Shown here piece by piece: positions 33,037-41,291 of a DNA stretch of 64,000 bases; the stretch's first letter is position 1, and each line of letters begins with the position of its first letter. The stretch is from assembly GCA_035527845.1 (NCBI GenBank), contig DATKZT010000037.1:1-64000 (forward strand), written 5' to 3'. The translations under genes were made by a program, and so were the position numbers. The notes below the pieces were generated by a model. The model saw only the letters and a list, made by a program, of their open reading frames with translations, had not been told where the DNA came from and searched no databases. Origin of the DNA: JAUWKC01 sp035527845 (lineage in GTDB: Bacteria; Planctomycetota; Phycisphaerae; Sedimentisphaerales; Anaerobacaceae).

Positions 33037-33885
33037 ATGCGGATAGGACATGTCATTTTTGTTGCCGGTGGGTCATTGATTCTTGCGGGGTGCGGGCCGA
33101 AGATGGAGGAGCCGGTGCGGGTTTGTCCGGGGAAGTCGGATGTGCTTTATTCATTGTCTGCGCTGAGGTCACAGTCGGAGAATGCGGTGGGATTGAAGGC
33201 TCGTGGGCAGTGCCGGTTTGAGTTCTATGAGAAGGACAAGCTGCGGAAAGAGAACTTGACGGTTCGCGTGTGGATGAACCCGCCGGATGAGATATACGTT
33301 CAGGGTGACGCGTCGGTGGTTCCCAAGGCGGTGATTCTGGGTTCGAACGCGGAAGAGTTCTGGCTGGCGGTCAGGCCGAAAGAGGTCAGCACGTACTGGT
33401 GGGGCAGGTGGTCGGAGCAGGGCAGTGTCGGCAAGGTGAAGATTGACCCGCGGGTTGTGCTGGAGGCGTTCGGGGTGGTGGAAGCCGAGTATGGACGGGA
33501 TTGGTCGCTTTCGACGGAGGGGCCTTTCGATGTGCTCACGCAGCGAAGCAAAGAAGGGGCGGTGGTTAAGAAGGTTTATGTTTACAACTGCGATTACCGG
33601 GTGTCGAGGATCGAGTATTATGATGAGGCGGGGCAGGCGGTGGTGGAAGCGGAGCTGAGGAATTATCGGGAGGCGTCGGATGGGTTTTGGGTTCCGAGGG
33701 TAATAAGCATTGCGGAGCGGTCGAGCGGCAGAAAAGGTGATTCGATTCGCATCAGGCTGAGTGGGGTGGAGCCGTTCGAGTTCACTGACGAGGCGCGGAG
33801 CAAGATATTCGGTCGTCAGGCGCCGCGGGGTTTCAAGCACGAGTTCAGAATCGTTGACGGGGAGCCGGTGTCGCAGGGGCGGTGA
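33037..33885 (+). CDS. LolA/DUF4292-like lipoprotein
   Basis: The 282-residue product has a lipoprotein signal with lipobox LAGC (about residue 19). The mature domain reads as a LolA/LolB-type half-barrel: LTVRVWMNPPDEIYVQGD, EFWLAVRPKEVSTYWWG, and VYVYNCDYRVSRIEYYDEAG with repeated antiparallel strands. Such proteins bind or carry lipids or lipoproteins in the periplasm. It follows the 32484 gene closely and the two likely work together. Confidence 0.8.
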   Translation: MRIGHVIFVAGGSLILAGCGPKMEEPVRVCPGKSDVLYSLSALRSQSENAVGLKARGQCRFEFYEKDKLRKENLTVRVWMNPPDEIYVQGDASVVPKAVILGSNAEEFWLAVRPKEVSTYWWGRWSEQGSVGKVKIDPRVVLEAFGVVEAEYGRDWSLSTEGPFDVLTQRSKEGAVVKKVYVYNCDYRVSRIEYYDEAGQAVVEAELRNYREASDGFWVPRVISIAERSSGRKGDSIRIRLSGVEPFEFTDEARSKIFGRQAPRGFKHEFRIVDGEPVSQGR

Positions 33886-33911
33886 CGATTTGCAGATAAG
33901 GGGACGGCATT

Positions 33912-34817
33912 ATGGGTAGAACGGCCTTGAGGCAGAGAACGCGAGAGGGGCTGCTGCTCTTGGATGGTGCGATGGGGACGCAGTTGATTGCGCGGGGAAT
34001 CGAGGCGGGCAGGTGCAGTGATTATTTGAATATCGAGTCGCCGGAAGTTGTTATTGATGTTCATAGCGCGTATTTTGCGGCAGGCAGCGATGCGGTTCTG
34101 ACGAATACGTTCGGGGGCAATCGGTATGCGTTAGGCCGGCACGGATTTGGTGATAAGGTCGGAGAGATAAACAAGGCCGGGGCCGAAGTGGCTCGGGGTG
34201 CGGCGGGTAACGAAAAATATGTTCTCGGTGACATCGGGCCGAGCGGGGAGTTTCTGGCGCCTTTGGGGACATTGAAGGCCGAGGAATTGAAAGAGGCTTT
34301 TGCCGAGCAGGCAAGAGGGCTTCTGGCAGGGGGGGTGGACGGGTTTATTATCGAGACGATGACTGCACTGGAGGAGATAGAGGCTGCGATTGAAGCGGTG
34401 AAATCGGTCAGCGGCGATAGGCCGGTGTTTGCGTCGATGGCTTTCGATACTGCGGGCGGGGATTACCGAACGATGATGGGCGTCGGTGTTGAGGCGGCGG
34501 TTTCGAAAATCGTCTCGTTGGGAGTAGATGCGGTAGGATTTAACTGCGGCACGGCGTCACTCGATGAATATATAGAGTTGGCGGGCAAGTTTGTTTCGGC
34601 GGTAAAGGCGACAGGTCAGGATGTAATGATTCTGGCTGAGCCTAACGCTGGCAAGCCGGAATTGGTTGAGGATAAAGCGGTCTACAATGTGTCACCGGAA
34701 GATTTTGCGGCGGCGGCGGAGAAGATACACTCGGCGGGTGTGACCATCATTGGCGGCTGCTGCGGAACGGGCCCGGAGCATATTCATGCGGTGAGCAGAA
34801 AGGCTGGTGAGGGGTGA
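33912..34817 (+). CDS. Homocysteine S-methyltransferase family protein
   Basis: The 301-residue TIM barrel has the N-terminal LLLDGAMGTQLIARG, the zinc-site GFNCGTAS (about residue 216) and the paired cysteines GGCCGTGPEHI (about 281-291). These three Cys bind Zn2+ and activate homocysteine thiolate. The protein matches the stand-alone N-terminal module of cobalamin methionine synthase or the BHMT group. Which methyl donor it uses is not readable. It starts 26 nt after the lipoprotein gene. Confidence 0.9.
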   Translation: MGRTALRQRTREGLLLLDGAMGTQLIARGIEAGRCSDYLNIESPEVVIDVHSAYFAAGSDAVLTNTFGGNRYALGRHGFGDKVGEINKAGAEVARGAAGNEKYVLGDIGPSGEFLAPLGTLKAEELKEAFAEQARGLLAGGVDGFIIETMTALEEIEAAIEAVKSVSGDRPVFASMAFDTAGGDYRTMMGVGVEAAVSKIVSLGVDAVGFNCGTASLDEYIELAGKFVSAVKATGQDVMILAEPNAGKPELVEDKAVYNVSPEDFAAAAEKIHSAGVTIIGGCCGTGPEHIHAVSRKAGEG

Positions 34818-34877
34818 CAAAGTAAAGTGCCGCGGTGTGGGCTGTTTGTTTAGGACCGACGTAAGGAGAAGCGATAG

Positions 34878-36260
34878 ATGATGAGAGTCGTGTCATTGAC
34901 GTTGGTTGTGTGGATTGGGGCGGTGGCATTGGCGGGCGAGGTCGTGCCTAAGCAGGATCAATCCCGACTATTCGAAAGATGGCAGGAATTGTCGCGGGCA
35001 CGTGTCAAGACCGGAGCCAAAGCTTTCGTGCAGTCCTTGAGTGAAGAGGAGCTTGTGCTTGCGGTCCGTCAGGCGCATGAGCACCTGGTCGAAGAAAAGA
35101 GTGGTTCTGACTCAGATTCGGTAGTGGATACAGACTGGTCGCGAAAAGCTTCGTTCTATTTGCGGGATTTCGTCAGGGGCTACTTCAAGAAGAGTGTCGA
35201 TACCGAGCCGGCACCTTTTTGGGAGATGGCAACTGATAAGAAACTGGATACGGATTTTCGGATGGCACTTGTCCGCCTGGTTGGTGTTGCCCGTAGAAAG
35301 CGGTGGAGGCCGGCTTCACAGGGTAGTGGAGATGATTTCGATATTCTGCTGGGTATCATGAAGGATACCAACGAGCTATTTGGCCTGCGACGGGAGGCTG
35401 AGGACTGTGTGGAGGGGTTGCTTGGTGAGCGGTATTATGCAATCAGGAAAGGTCACACGGAATTAAGCGGTCTTGGTTTAAATTACATGTTGGCGGTTTC
35501 TTCTGAAGCTGTTCCGGCGCGGACTAAAGAGGAGATTGTGTTGCTGGCGGAGAAGTACAACTGTTTTTTGCGAGCGGTCATTTTGTTGACGAATGAAAAA
35601 CTGAGCTTCTACGAAAGGCTTGAGCGCTCTATTGCACTGGCCGAATACAAGGAAAAGGGACTGATAACTGAGCCTGTGCTTATTGGAGAGGTTGAGCAAG
35701 CCATTGGAAGAATATCGTTAAGTGAGCAAGATTTCATTTCGGCCTTGCGGCAAAATTATGAGGAGTTCGTCAGGATGAAGTCGTCCGCAAAGGAGGAGCC
35801 TGAACATGGATGGGCGGCTGCTGCTGGTTATTCTCCTGCAGCCGGGTATGTCCAGCACTATTTCAGGACGGATGCTAATCGGAGTCCGGAACCTTTTTTG
35901 GAAATGGCTGCCGATAAATCGCTGGATGTCGATTTCCGCAAGGCACTATTGGATATGCTCGAAGACAACGATTTTTACAACCTTCGTCCAGAGCATTTGG
36001 AGGTTTTCTCTGGATCTTTGCTTGGGATTGCAAACGACGCTTGCGAGGAGAAGCATTTGAGGAAGGAGGCGCGCGACGCACTGCGCAGCAACGTTGGGAG
36101 GCTTTATGTGCAGATTCGCAACGATGAGCCAGCTTTGAGAGAGGCCAAGCATTTAAGCAAAGGGATGGCGGTACCTCCAGAAAAGATTTCTGCGAGGAAC
36201 AGGGTGTTTCTTGAGGCCCTGGCCCAGGTATATAAAAAGCTCGACGAGGCTGGTGATTGA
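34878..36260 (+). CDS. Exported helical protein with internal repeat, function unknown
   Basis: AAGGAG precedes the ATGATG start. The 460-residue product has a signal peptide (ending VALAGE) and is otherwise predicted alpha-helical and highly charged. Two copies of a motif occur about 215 residues apart, PAPFWEMATDKKLDTDFRMA and PEPFLEMAADKSLDVDFRKA, each in a HEAT/ARM-like helical context, so the protein is an internal duplication. No catalytic residues stand out. A lipoprotein gene follows after 26 nt. Confidence 0.7.
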   Translation: MMRVVSLTLVVWIGAVALAGEVVPKQDQSRLFERWQELSRARVKTGAKAFVQSLSEEELVLAVRQAHEHLVEEKSGSDSDSVVDTDWSRKASFYLRDFVRGYFKKSVDTEPAPFWEMATDKKLDTDFRMALVRLVGVARRKRWRPASQGSGDDFDILLGIMKDTNELFGLRREAEDCVEGLLGERYYAIRKGHTELSGLGLNYMLAVSSEAVPARTKEEIVLLAEKYNCFLRAVILLTNEKLSFYERLERSIALAEYKEKGLITEPVLIGEVEQAIGRISLSEQDFISALRQNYEEFVRMKSSAKEEPEHGWAAAAGYSPAAGYVQHYFRTDANRSPEPFLEMAADKSLDVDFRKALLDMLEDNDFYNLRPEHLEVFSGSLLGIANDACEEKHLRKEARDALRSNVGRLYVQIRNDEPALREAKHLSKGMAVPPEKISARNRVFLEALAQVYKKLDEAGD

Positions 36261-36286
36261 GCACAAACTGAAGGAGCGAAAAAACG

Positions 36287-36751
36287 ATGGAACGGATAAT
36301 CTGGATAGCGTTGTGGCTTGCCCTTTTGTGCTGCGGGTGTCATGGGCCCGCGGAGCAATCTTCAGGCGGGCTTTTTACGATGAGCTGGGAGAATGCGTTT
36401 AGTTGGGATGATGCTCCCGATTTCGGCAGCGAAAGGCTCGATAAGGAGACGTCGCGTTTTTCGAAGGTTCAGGCTGCCGGGTCCCTACAGCATTACTTCC
36501 CTGACGGACGGATTAGTGTTGAACTGGGCCAGAGCAGGGGAGAGGCGGCGGCGGCAAGAATTGCCGAGGCAGTGGGCCGGCAGATATTCAAGGATGAGAA
36601 GATGTATCGGATGAAGTTAGTGCAGCGCTGTCGTTTCGGATACTATGCATATATAGACTGGGGCGTGCGTGAGGAGAAATATACGGGTCACTATGTGAAG
36701 CTGATGGTCGATCTCGACAAGCAAATAATATGGTGGATCATGTGCAGCTAA
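36287..36751 (+). CDS. Small lipoprotein of unknown function
   Basis: AAGGAG precedes the ATG. The 154-residue product has a lipoprotein signal with lipobox LCCGC (about residues 14-18; two further Cys make the exact site ambiguous). The rest is a compact alpha-beta domain with GQSRGEAAAARIAEAVGRQ and a C-terminal aromatic strand YVKLMVDLDKQIIWWIM. It probably forms a transcript with the preceding exported protein. Confidence 0.7.
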   Translation: MERIIWIALWLALLCCGCHGPAEQSSGGLFTMSWENAFSWDDAPDFGSERLDKETSRFSKVQAAGSLQHYFPDGRISVELGQSRGEAAAARIAEAVGRQIFKDEKMYRMKLVQRCRFGYYAYIDWGVREEKYTGHYVKLMVDLDKQIIWWIMCS

Positions 36752-36951
36752 GACTTGATCTATGGGGCAGGACCGAGGAGCGCGGCGATTTGGACTGCGT
36801 TACGGTTTACCTACGAGGTAATTGAGGACAAAAGGCGGCGAGGTCCGGTTCGTTGATGATGTTGGCGGGGGCTCAAGAGTATCGCAGGCGGGATTCCAAT
36901 TGGGATGTGCGGGAGTGGCTCGCGACGCGGCGGTGAGGACGGCAAGATCCT

Positions 36952-38409
36952 TTAGTGTGGTGATTGTTCGAGCGGCAATTCAGGCGCTTCGATTGAGGTG
37001 GTTTCCTGCTCGGGTTGACCTGGAAGTGGTCCGCAGGGCAGGCTTTCCATGGTCAGGCGGATTTCTTCCTGGAGTATGGGGTCGAGCTGTTCGAAGGTTT
37101 TCTCGACCCAATGGCCATCCTGACGCTCTTTGCGAAGGACGAATTGGCCTTTGTCCCAGACCGTGACACAGAGCAGATGTCCGTTGGGGTCGTACTGTTT
37201 CCATTCGCTGTCCTTTCTTCCTTCGTGCCATTGGCCTTCCTCGGTGACGGTATCATCCCACGAGTACCAAACGGCCTTGCCGTGATAGAGGGATTTGTCG
37301 GGTGCAAGTTCGGCTTCGGAGTCCAGCTTGCCAAAAATAAAAGTCTGCTCCTTTCGGGCGGTCTGGCCGTCGGGTTTTTGGTATTCGACAATCTTTGTTT
37401 CGTAAGGTCTTTTCTCAAACATGGAAATTGCCGCAGCCCCGATTACCGCCACGAAGGAAAAACAGAACGAGAACAGATACACGCCGAGCAGCAGGAGCGT
37501 TGCGGGGATTCGCGGGGGCCGCACGTGCATTCGCTCCCAGACCTGTTTTGTGTAACCGGCGACGGCCTTGAGGGTGAGTCGGGCGGTAAATTTCTGCCGG
37601 ATTTTGTCAATGATTTGTTCGACAATTTCAGGAGGGATAGTATCGGTTTGTAGGGGTCCGGGCGGCGGCGTGTCCGTATGTGACGGCTCGGCGGCAGCAA
37701 GGTGGGGCTTGAGCTGGTTGGCGATAGCGGCGACCTTGAAGGGAAATTGTGCGCCGATGAGTGCGAACAGACCGAAAGCGGCGAGCAGCCAGGCCTGAAT
37801 GAGGAGTCCGAGGCCGATGAGGGCAAGGGCCGCCAGAACGCTGAAGAGCAGCTCGATATATCGGTTTCTGGAGAAGAGGACCTCGTGCAGGAATCTTCCG
37901 CCGTCGAGGGGAAAGAAGGGCAGCAGGTTGAAGGCGTTTATAATCAGGAACATTATCATCATCTGTTTGTAAAGAGCGGTTTTGGTTACGAGGTATACGA
38001 TGGCAAAGACAATGCCGAGGAAGATGCCTGGCAGGGGGCCGAGGAGGGCGACGACGGCCTTTTTGTAGGCGGGGACATCGTGGCTTTGGCCGGAGACGGC
38101 GGCGCCGAAGAAGGGTATGAAGAACATCTGGACGTTTTTGTATCCGAAGAGGCGCATGCCGATGAAGTGTCCGGCCTCGTGTATGAGTAAGACGAGGATT
38201 ATAATCAGCACGTCACGGACGCCGCTTTCAAACAGGCCAAGCTGAAAAAAGACCACAAGAGTGACCAGTAAAATCAGCAGGTTATTGATCCAGTGTTTTT
38301 TGTGGGACTTTTGCTTTTCAATCTCGGCGAGCACCTGCTCGGTGGTGAAGGGTTCACCTTTAGCATCCTTTTGCCGGCCGTCGTTATTTTGCAGTAGATT
38401 CTCTATCAT
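36952..38409 (-). CDS. Site-2 protease (M50) with MORN-like C-terminal tail
   Basis: The 485-residue product has the zinc site LLIHEAGHFIGM (about residues 75-86) and the second-ligand motif NLLPFFPLDGGR (about 158-169), each inside a membrane helix, as in intramembrane M50 proteases. Four to six further helices follow. After the last helix a soluble region contains YHGKAVWYSWDDTVTEEGQ and WHEGRKDSEWKQYDPNG, like MORN/toxin-antitoxin-wing repeats, then an acidic tail. PDZ domains, common in this family, are absent. GGGGAG precedes the ATG. It sits 41 nt downstream of waaA on the same strand and is likely cotranscribed. Confidence 0.88.
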   Translation of the reverse strand: MIENLLQNNDGRQKDAKGEPFTTEQVLAEIEKQKSHKKHWINNLLILLVTLVVFFQLGLFESGVRDVLIIILVLLIHEAGHFIGMRLFGYKNVQMFFIPFFGAAVSGQSHDVPAYKKAVVALLGPLPGIFLGIVFAIVYLVTKTALYKQMMIMFLIINAFNLLPFFPLDGGRFLHEVLFSRNRYIELLFSVLAALALIGLGLLIQAWLLAAFGLFALIGAQFPFKVAAIANQLKPHLAAAEPSHTDTPPPGPLQTDTIPPEIVEQIIDKIRQKFTARLTLKAVAGYTKQVWERMHVRPPRIPATLLLLGVYLFSFCFSFVAVIGAAAISMFEKRPYETKIVEYQKPDGQTARKEQTFIFGKLDSEAELAPDKSLYHGKAVWYSWDDTVTEEGQWHEGRKDSEWKQYDPNGHLLCVTVWDKGQFVLRKERQDGHWVEKTFEQLDPILQEEIRLTMESLPCGPLPGQPEQETTSIEAPELPLEQSPH

Positions 38410-38450
38410 GTTTCTCCCCGGCCATAGATTTTTCTGAAATCCGGCCTTTG

Positions 38451-39818
38451 CTAAGCTTTATGCAGGATGTTTGCGATTTGGTCAATAGTTTTTTTGGTAG
38501 CGCCCTGGTTTTTTCTTATGACGTCTCGGCCATTTTCGGCAATTGTCCGGGCGAAGTCGGGTTCGGTGAGGCATTTCTGCATCGCATCGAGCAGCTGCTG
38601 GGCGTTTCTTACGAGAATTGCGCCCCCGTCTTTGAGCAGGTCGTCTACGGTCTGCTGGAAATTGAAGGCGTGCGGGCCGAAGATGGTGGGTTTTCCGAGG
38701 GCGGCGACCTCGATCATATCGGAGCCGCCCATCGGCACGAGTGAGCGGCCGACAAAGACTACGGCGGCGAGCGAGTAGAACTTTCGCAGGTCGCCCATGG
38801 TGTCACCGAGGATGACCGCTTGCCTGGAGATTCTTCGCTCCGCTTCGCTGCGCTCAGAATGACAAGGGGTAGTGTCCCCGCGGATGGCCTGTGCTTTGTG
38901 TGGCGTCGAGGCGTCTTTGTCTTTGACGGAACTGTAGCGGACGAGGTCGAAGTCAGCATCGGTGATAAGCTGGGCGACTTCGTCGAATCTTTCGGGTTTG
39001 CGCGGCACGATTGCCAGTCGCAGGTCGGTGAATCGGTTCTGCTGTTTGAGTTCTTTATAGACATCGAGGAGTATCTTTTCCTCGTCGTTTCCGGTGCCGC
39101 CGGCGACCCATAGTGTGTCATCTGGTTGGATGTTAAGCCGGGCGGCGAGGGCGTCGGCGCCTTCGACCTTGTCGGTTACCTGGGCGGTGTCGTATTTGAG
39201 TGAGCCGGTGACAATTATTCTTTCGTCGGGGCAGCCGATTTCTTTGAAGCGCTCGGCGTATTCATCGGTTTGGGCGAGGACGAGGGTGACCTTTCGGAAT
39301 ATGGCTTTGGCGATGGGCTTTATTCTGCCGTATCGGCGGACGCTTCTTTGAGTGATTCTGCCGTTTACAACAACGACGGGGATATTGAGTCGGCGGGCGG
39401 TGGAGACGAAATTGGGCCAGACTTCGAGTTCCATCAGCAGGCATATTGCGGGACGGAGGTTTGCGAAGGCGCGGCGGACTACCAGGCTGAAATCGAGCGG
39501 GAAGTAGAAGACAGAAAGGTCGGCACCATAAAGGGTGTTGGCGCGGGCGAAGCCGGTATCGGTGGTGGTGCTGATTACGATTTCAAGGCTCGGGAGTTTG
39601 TTTTGCAGCTCTTTGACGATGGTTTTTGTGGCGTTGACTTCTCCGACGCTGACGGCGTGGAGCCAGATGCATTTTTTTTCGGGGTGTTTGCGTGTAATTT
39701 TGCCGAATCGCTGGGCCCAGCCTTTGCGGTAGCGGCCTTGTCTGATCATCCGGTAGATGACCATCGGGCTTATGGCGAGCCCGGCAAGCAAATATACGAA
39801 ATCTATTATCAGTCTCAT
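38451..39818 (-). CDS. waaA: 3-deoxy-D-manno-octulosonic acid (Kdo) transferase
   Basis: The 455-residue product has the WaaA/KdtA features: an N-terminal membrane anchor (residues 1-22), WLHAVSVGEVNATK with the catalytic-site Glu (about 49-60), LMELEVWPNF (about 123), and the C-terminal donor site GRSLVPMGGSDMIEVAALGKP. It adds Kdo to lipid A, so the organism should make LPS. ATG 39818 is chosen because the anchor starts there; a longer frame exists. Between SSVKDKDAS and VILGDTMGDL lies an in-frame insertion of about 20 residues that is the translation of a dispersed repeat (38826-38869). Confidence 0.93.
   Translation of the reverse strand: MRLIIDFVYLLAGLAISPMVIYRMIRQGRYRKGWAQRFGKITRKHPEKKCIWLHAVSVGEVNATKTIVKELQNKLPSLEIVISTTTDTGFARANTLYGADLSVFYFPLDFSLVVRRAFANLRPAICLLMELEVWPNFVSTARRLNIPVVVVNGRITQRSVRRYGRIKPIAKAIFRKVTLVLAQTDEYAERFKEIGCPDERIIVTGSLKYDTAQVTDKVEGADALAARLNIQPDDTLWVAGGTGNDEEKILLDVYKELKQQNRFTDLRLAIVPRKPERFDEVAQLITDADFDLVRYSSVKDKDASTPHKAQAIRGDTTPCHSERSEAERRISRQAVILGDTMGDLRKFYSLAAVVFVGRSLVPMGGSDMIEVAALGKPTIFGPHAFNFQQTVDDLLKDGGAILVRNAQQLLDAMQKCLTEPDFARTIAENGRDVIRKNQGATKKTIDQIANILHKA
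38826..38869. repeat. Dispersed ATGACA-ended repeat inside waaA, read in frame
   Basis: GGAGATTCTTCGCTCCGCTT and CGCTGCGCTCAGAATGACA make up the common bacterial CHSERSEE-type repeat. On the waaA strand it translates as CHSERSEAERRIS without disturbing the frame. A shorter copy lies at 47529-47557. Confidence 0.8.
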
Positions 39819-39847
39819 GTGCAGCCTGTGCGAATAATAACGACACA

Positions 39848-39876
39848 ATGATATTTGCAAACGGTGCGTGTGTCAA
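39848..39876 (-). promoter_or_regulatory. Promoter of waaA and the M50 gene
   Basis: On the minus strand a perfect TTGACA (39871-39876) and TATCAT (39848-39853) are 17 nt apart, with transcription starting about 24 nt before the waaA ATG. Confidence 0.75.
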
Positions 39877-40022
39877 ACGGCAGGTCACTGGAAAGATATG
39901 TCGCCAATGGTGGTGAGGGCGATTTGCCAGGTAAGTCCGTGAAAAAGGAGAAAGATTCTGATAGTATAGAGTCGAATCGCAGATAAGTTGTGCTGCAAAA
40001 TGGAAAAACAGGATTAGGTGAT

Positions 40023-41276
40023 ATGGAGAAAATCATGTTCTATAAGGGTTCGAACGGTAAATATCGGGCAGGAAAGCGCATAACGCGTCGCGGTTTTATG
40101 AAGGGTGCGGGGGCCGCGGGTTTATCTTTTACTATTATGAAACCTTCGAGCGTGCGGGGGACGGAGGCCAATTCACGCGTAGAGGTCGGCTGCATCGGGC
40201 TGGGAGGGCGTGGAAGCCTGATTGCGGGGATGCTCAAAGAGCACAAGGGCTACGAGATAACCTCGCTTGCCGACTACTTCCCCGGGGTTTCGACAGAAGG
40301 CGGCGAGAAGTTCGGAGTTGCTGAAAAGCGCTGCTTCAGCGGTCTGTCCGGGTATCAGAAACTCATCGGCAGCAAGGTGGACGCGGTATTTTGCGAGACG
40401 CCGCCGTATTGTTTCGGCGAGCACGTAACCGCGGCTGTCAATGCGGGCTGTCACGTGTATCTTGCAAAGCCGGTGGCCTGTGATGTGCCCGGCTGTCTGA
40501 CGATTGCGGAAATGGGCAGGAAGGCCACGCAAACGAAGAAGGTATTCCTGGTTGATTTTCAGATGCCTACGGACCCGTTTATCATCGAAGCTGTCAGGCG
40601 CGTTCATGATGGGGATATCGGGCCGGCTGGCATGATGAGTTCTTTCTATACCGACGACGGCTTCAGAGACCCGCCCAAGACTGAGACCATTGAGAGCAGG
40701 CTGAGGAATCTGATCTGGGTCAACGATGTTGAGCTTGGCGGCGGGATGATCGTCAATGCTGATATTCATGCGATTGATGCCGCCCTCTGGATTGCGGGAG
40801 CGAGGCCGGTCAGTGCAATGGGGTGTTCGCGGGTTGGAAAGTCCGACGCCCATGGCGATACCGCATACGTCTATTCGCTCACATACCAGTTTGAGAACGG
40901 GCTGATAATGAATCATCAGGGGGAGCATCTGAGAAACACCAAGGGTTTCAGCTGCGGCTGCTTCGCTTACGGTACCGAGGGCTATCTCGAAGCCAATTAT
41001 CAGGGCAAGGCATGGGTCCACGGGAATAAAGAATCATATCGAGGCGGCGAAGTGACGAACCTGTATGTCGAGGGCATAAAGCGAAACCTGGACAAATTCT
41101 ATAACAGTATTGTGGGCGGCATTTATGATAACCCGACCGTGGAAACAAGTGTAAACAGCACGCTGGCAACCATCCTGGGGCGTCAGGCGGCGAGGAGAAA
41201 TACGAGGGTGACCTGGGACGAGATGATAAGAGAAAATGAGAAAATCGAAGTGAATTTAACCGGCTTGAAAGCATAA
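40023..41276 (+). CDS. Tat-exported Gfo/Idh/MocA family oxidoreductase
   Basis: ATG 40023 has AGGTGA close upstream. The 417-residue product starts with a twin-arginine signal (ITRRGFMKGAGAAGLSF, about residues 17-33). It continues with the NAD(P)-binding Rossmann start VEVGCIGLGGRGS, the EKP-like motif YLAKPVACD (Ala replaces the usual Glu) and a C-terminal dimer domain with GGGMIVNADIHAIDAALWIAG. Such exported family members are abundant in planctomycetes and act on sugars or sugar-like compounds with tightly bound cofactor. The GH106-type gene follows after 15 nt, suggesting a joint role in glycoside processing. Confidence 0.9.
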   Translation: MEKIMFYKGSNGKYRAGKRITRRGFMKGAGAAGLSFTIMKPSSVRGTEANSRVEVGCIGLGGRGSLIAGMLKEHKGYEITSLADYFPGVSTEGGEKFGVAEKRCFSGLSGYQKLIGSKVDAVFCETPPYCFGEHVTAAVNAGCHVYLAKPVACDVPGCLTIAEMGRKATQTKKVFLVDFQMPTDPFIIEAVRRVHDGDIGPAGMMSSFYTDDGFRDPPKTETIESRLRNLIWVNDVELGGGMIVNADIHAIDAALWIAGARPVSAMGCSRVGKSDAHGDTAYVYSLTYQFENGLIMNHQGEHLRNTKGFSCGCFAYGTEGYLEANYQGKAWVHGNKESYRGGEVTNLYVEGIKRNLDKFYNSIVGGIYDNPTVETSVNSTLATILGRQAARRNTRVTWDEMIRENEKIEVNLTGLKA

Positions 41277-41291
41277 CGAAGGAACATGTAA

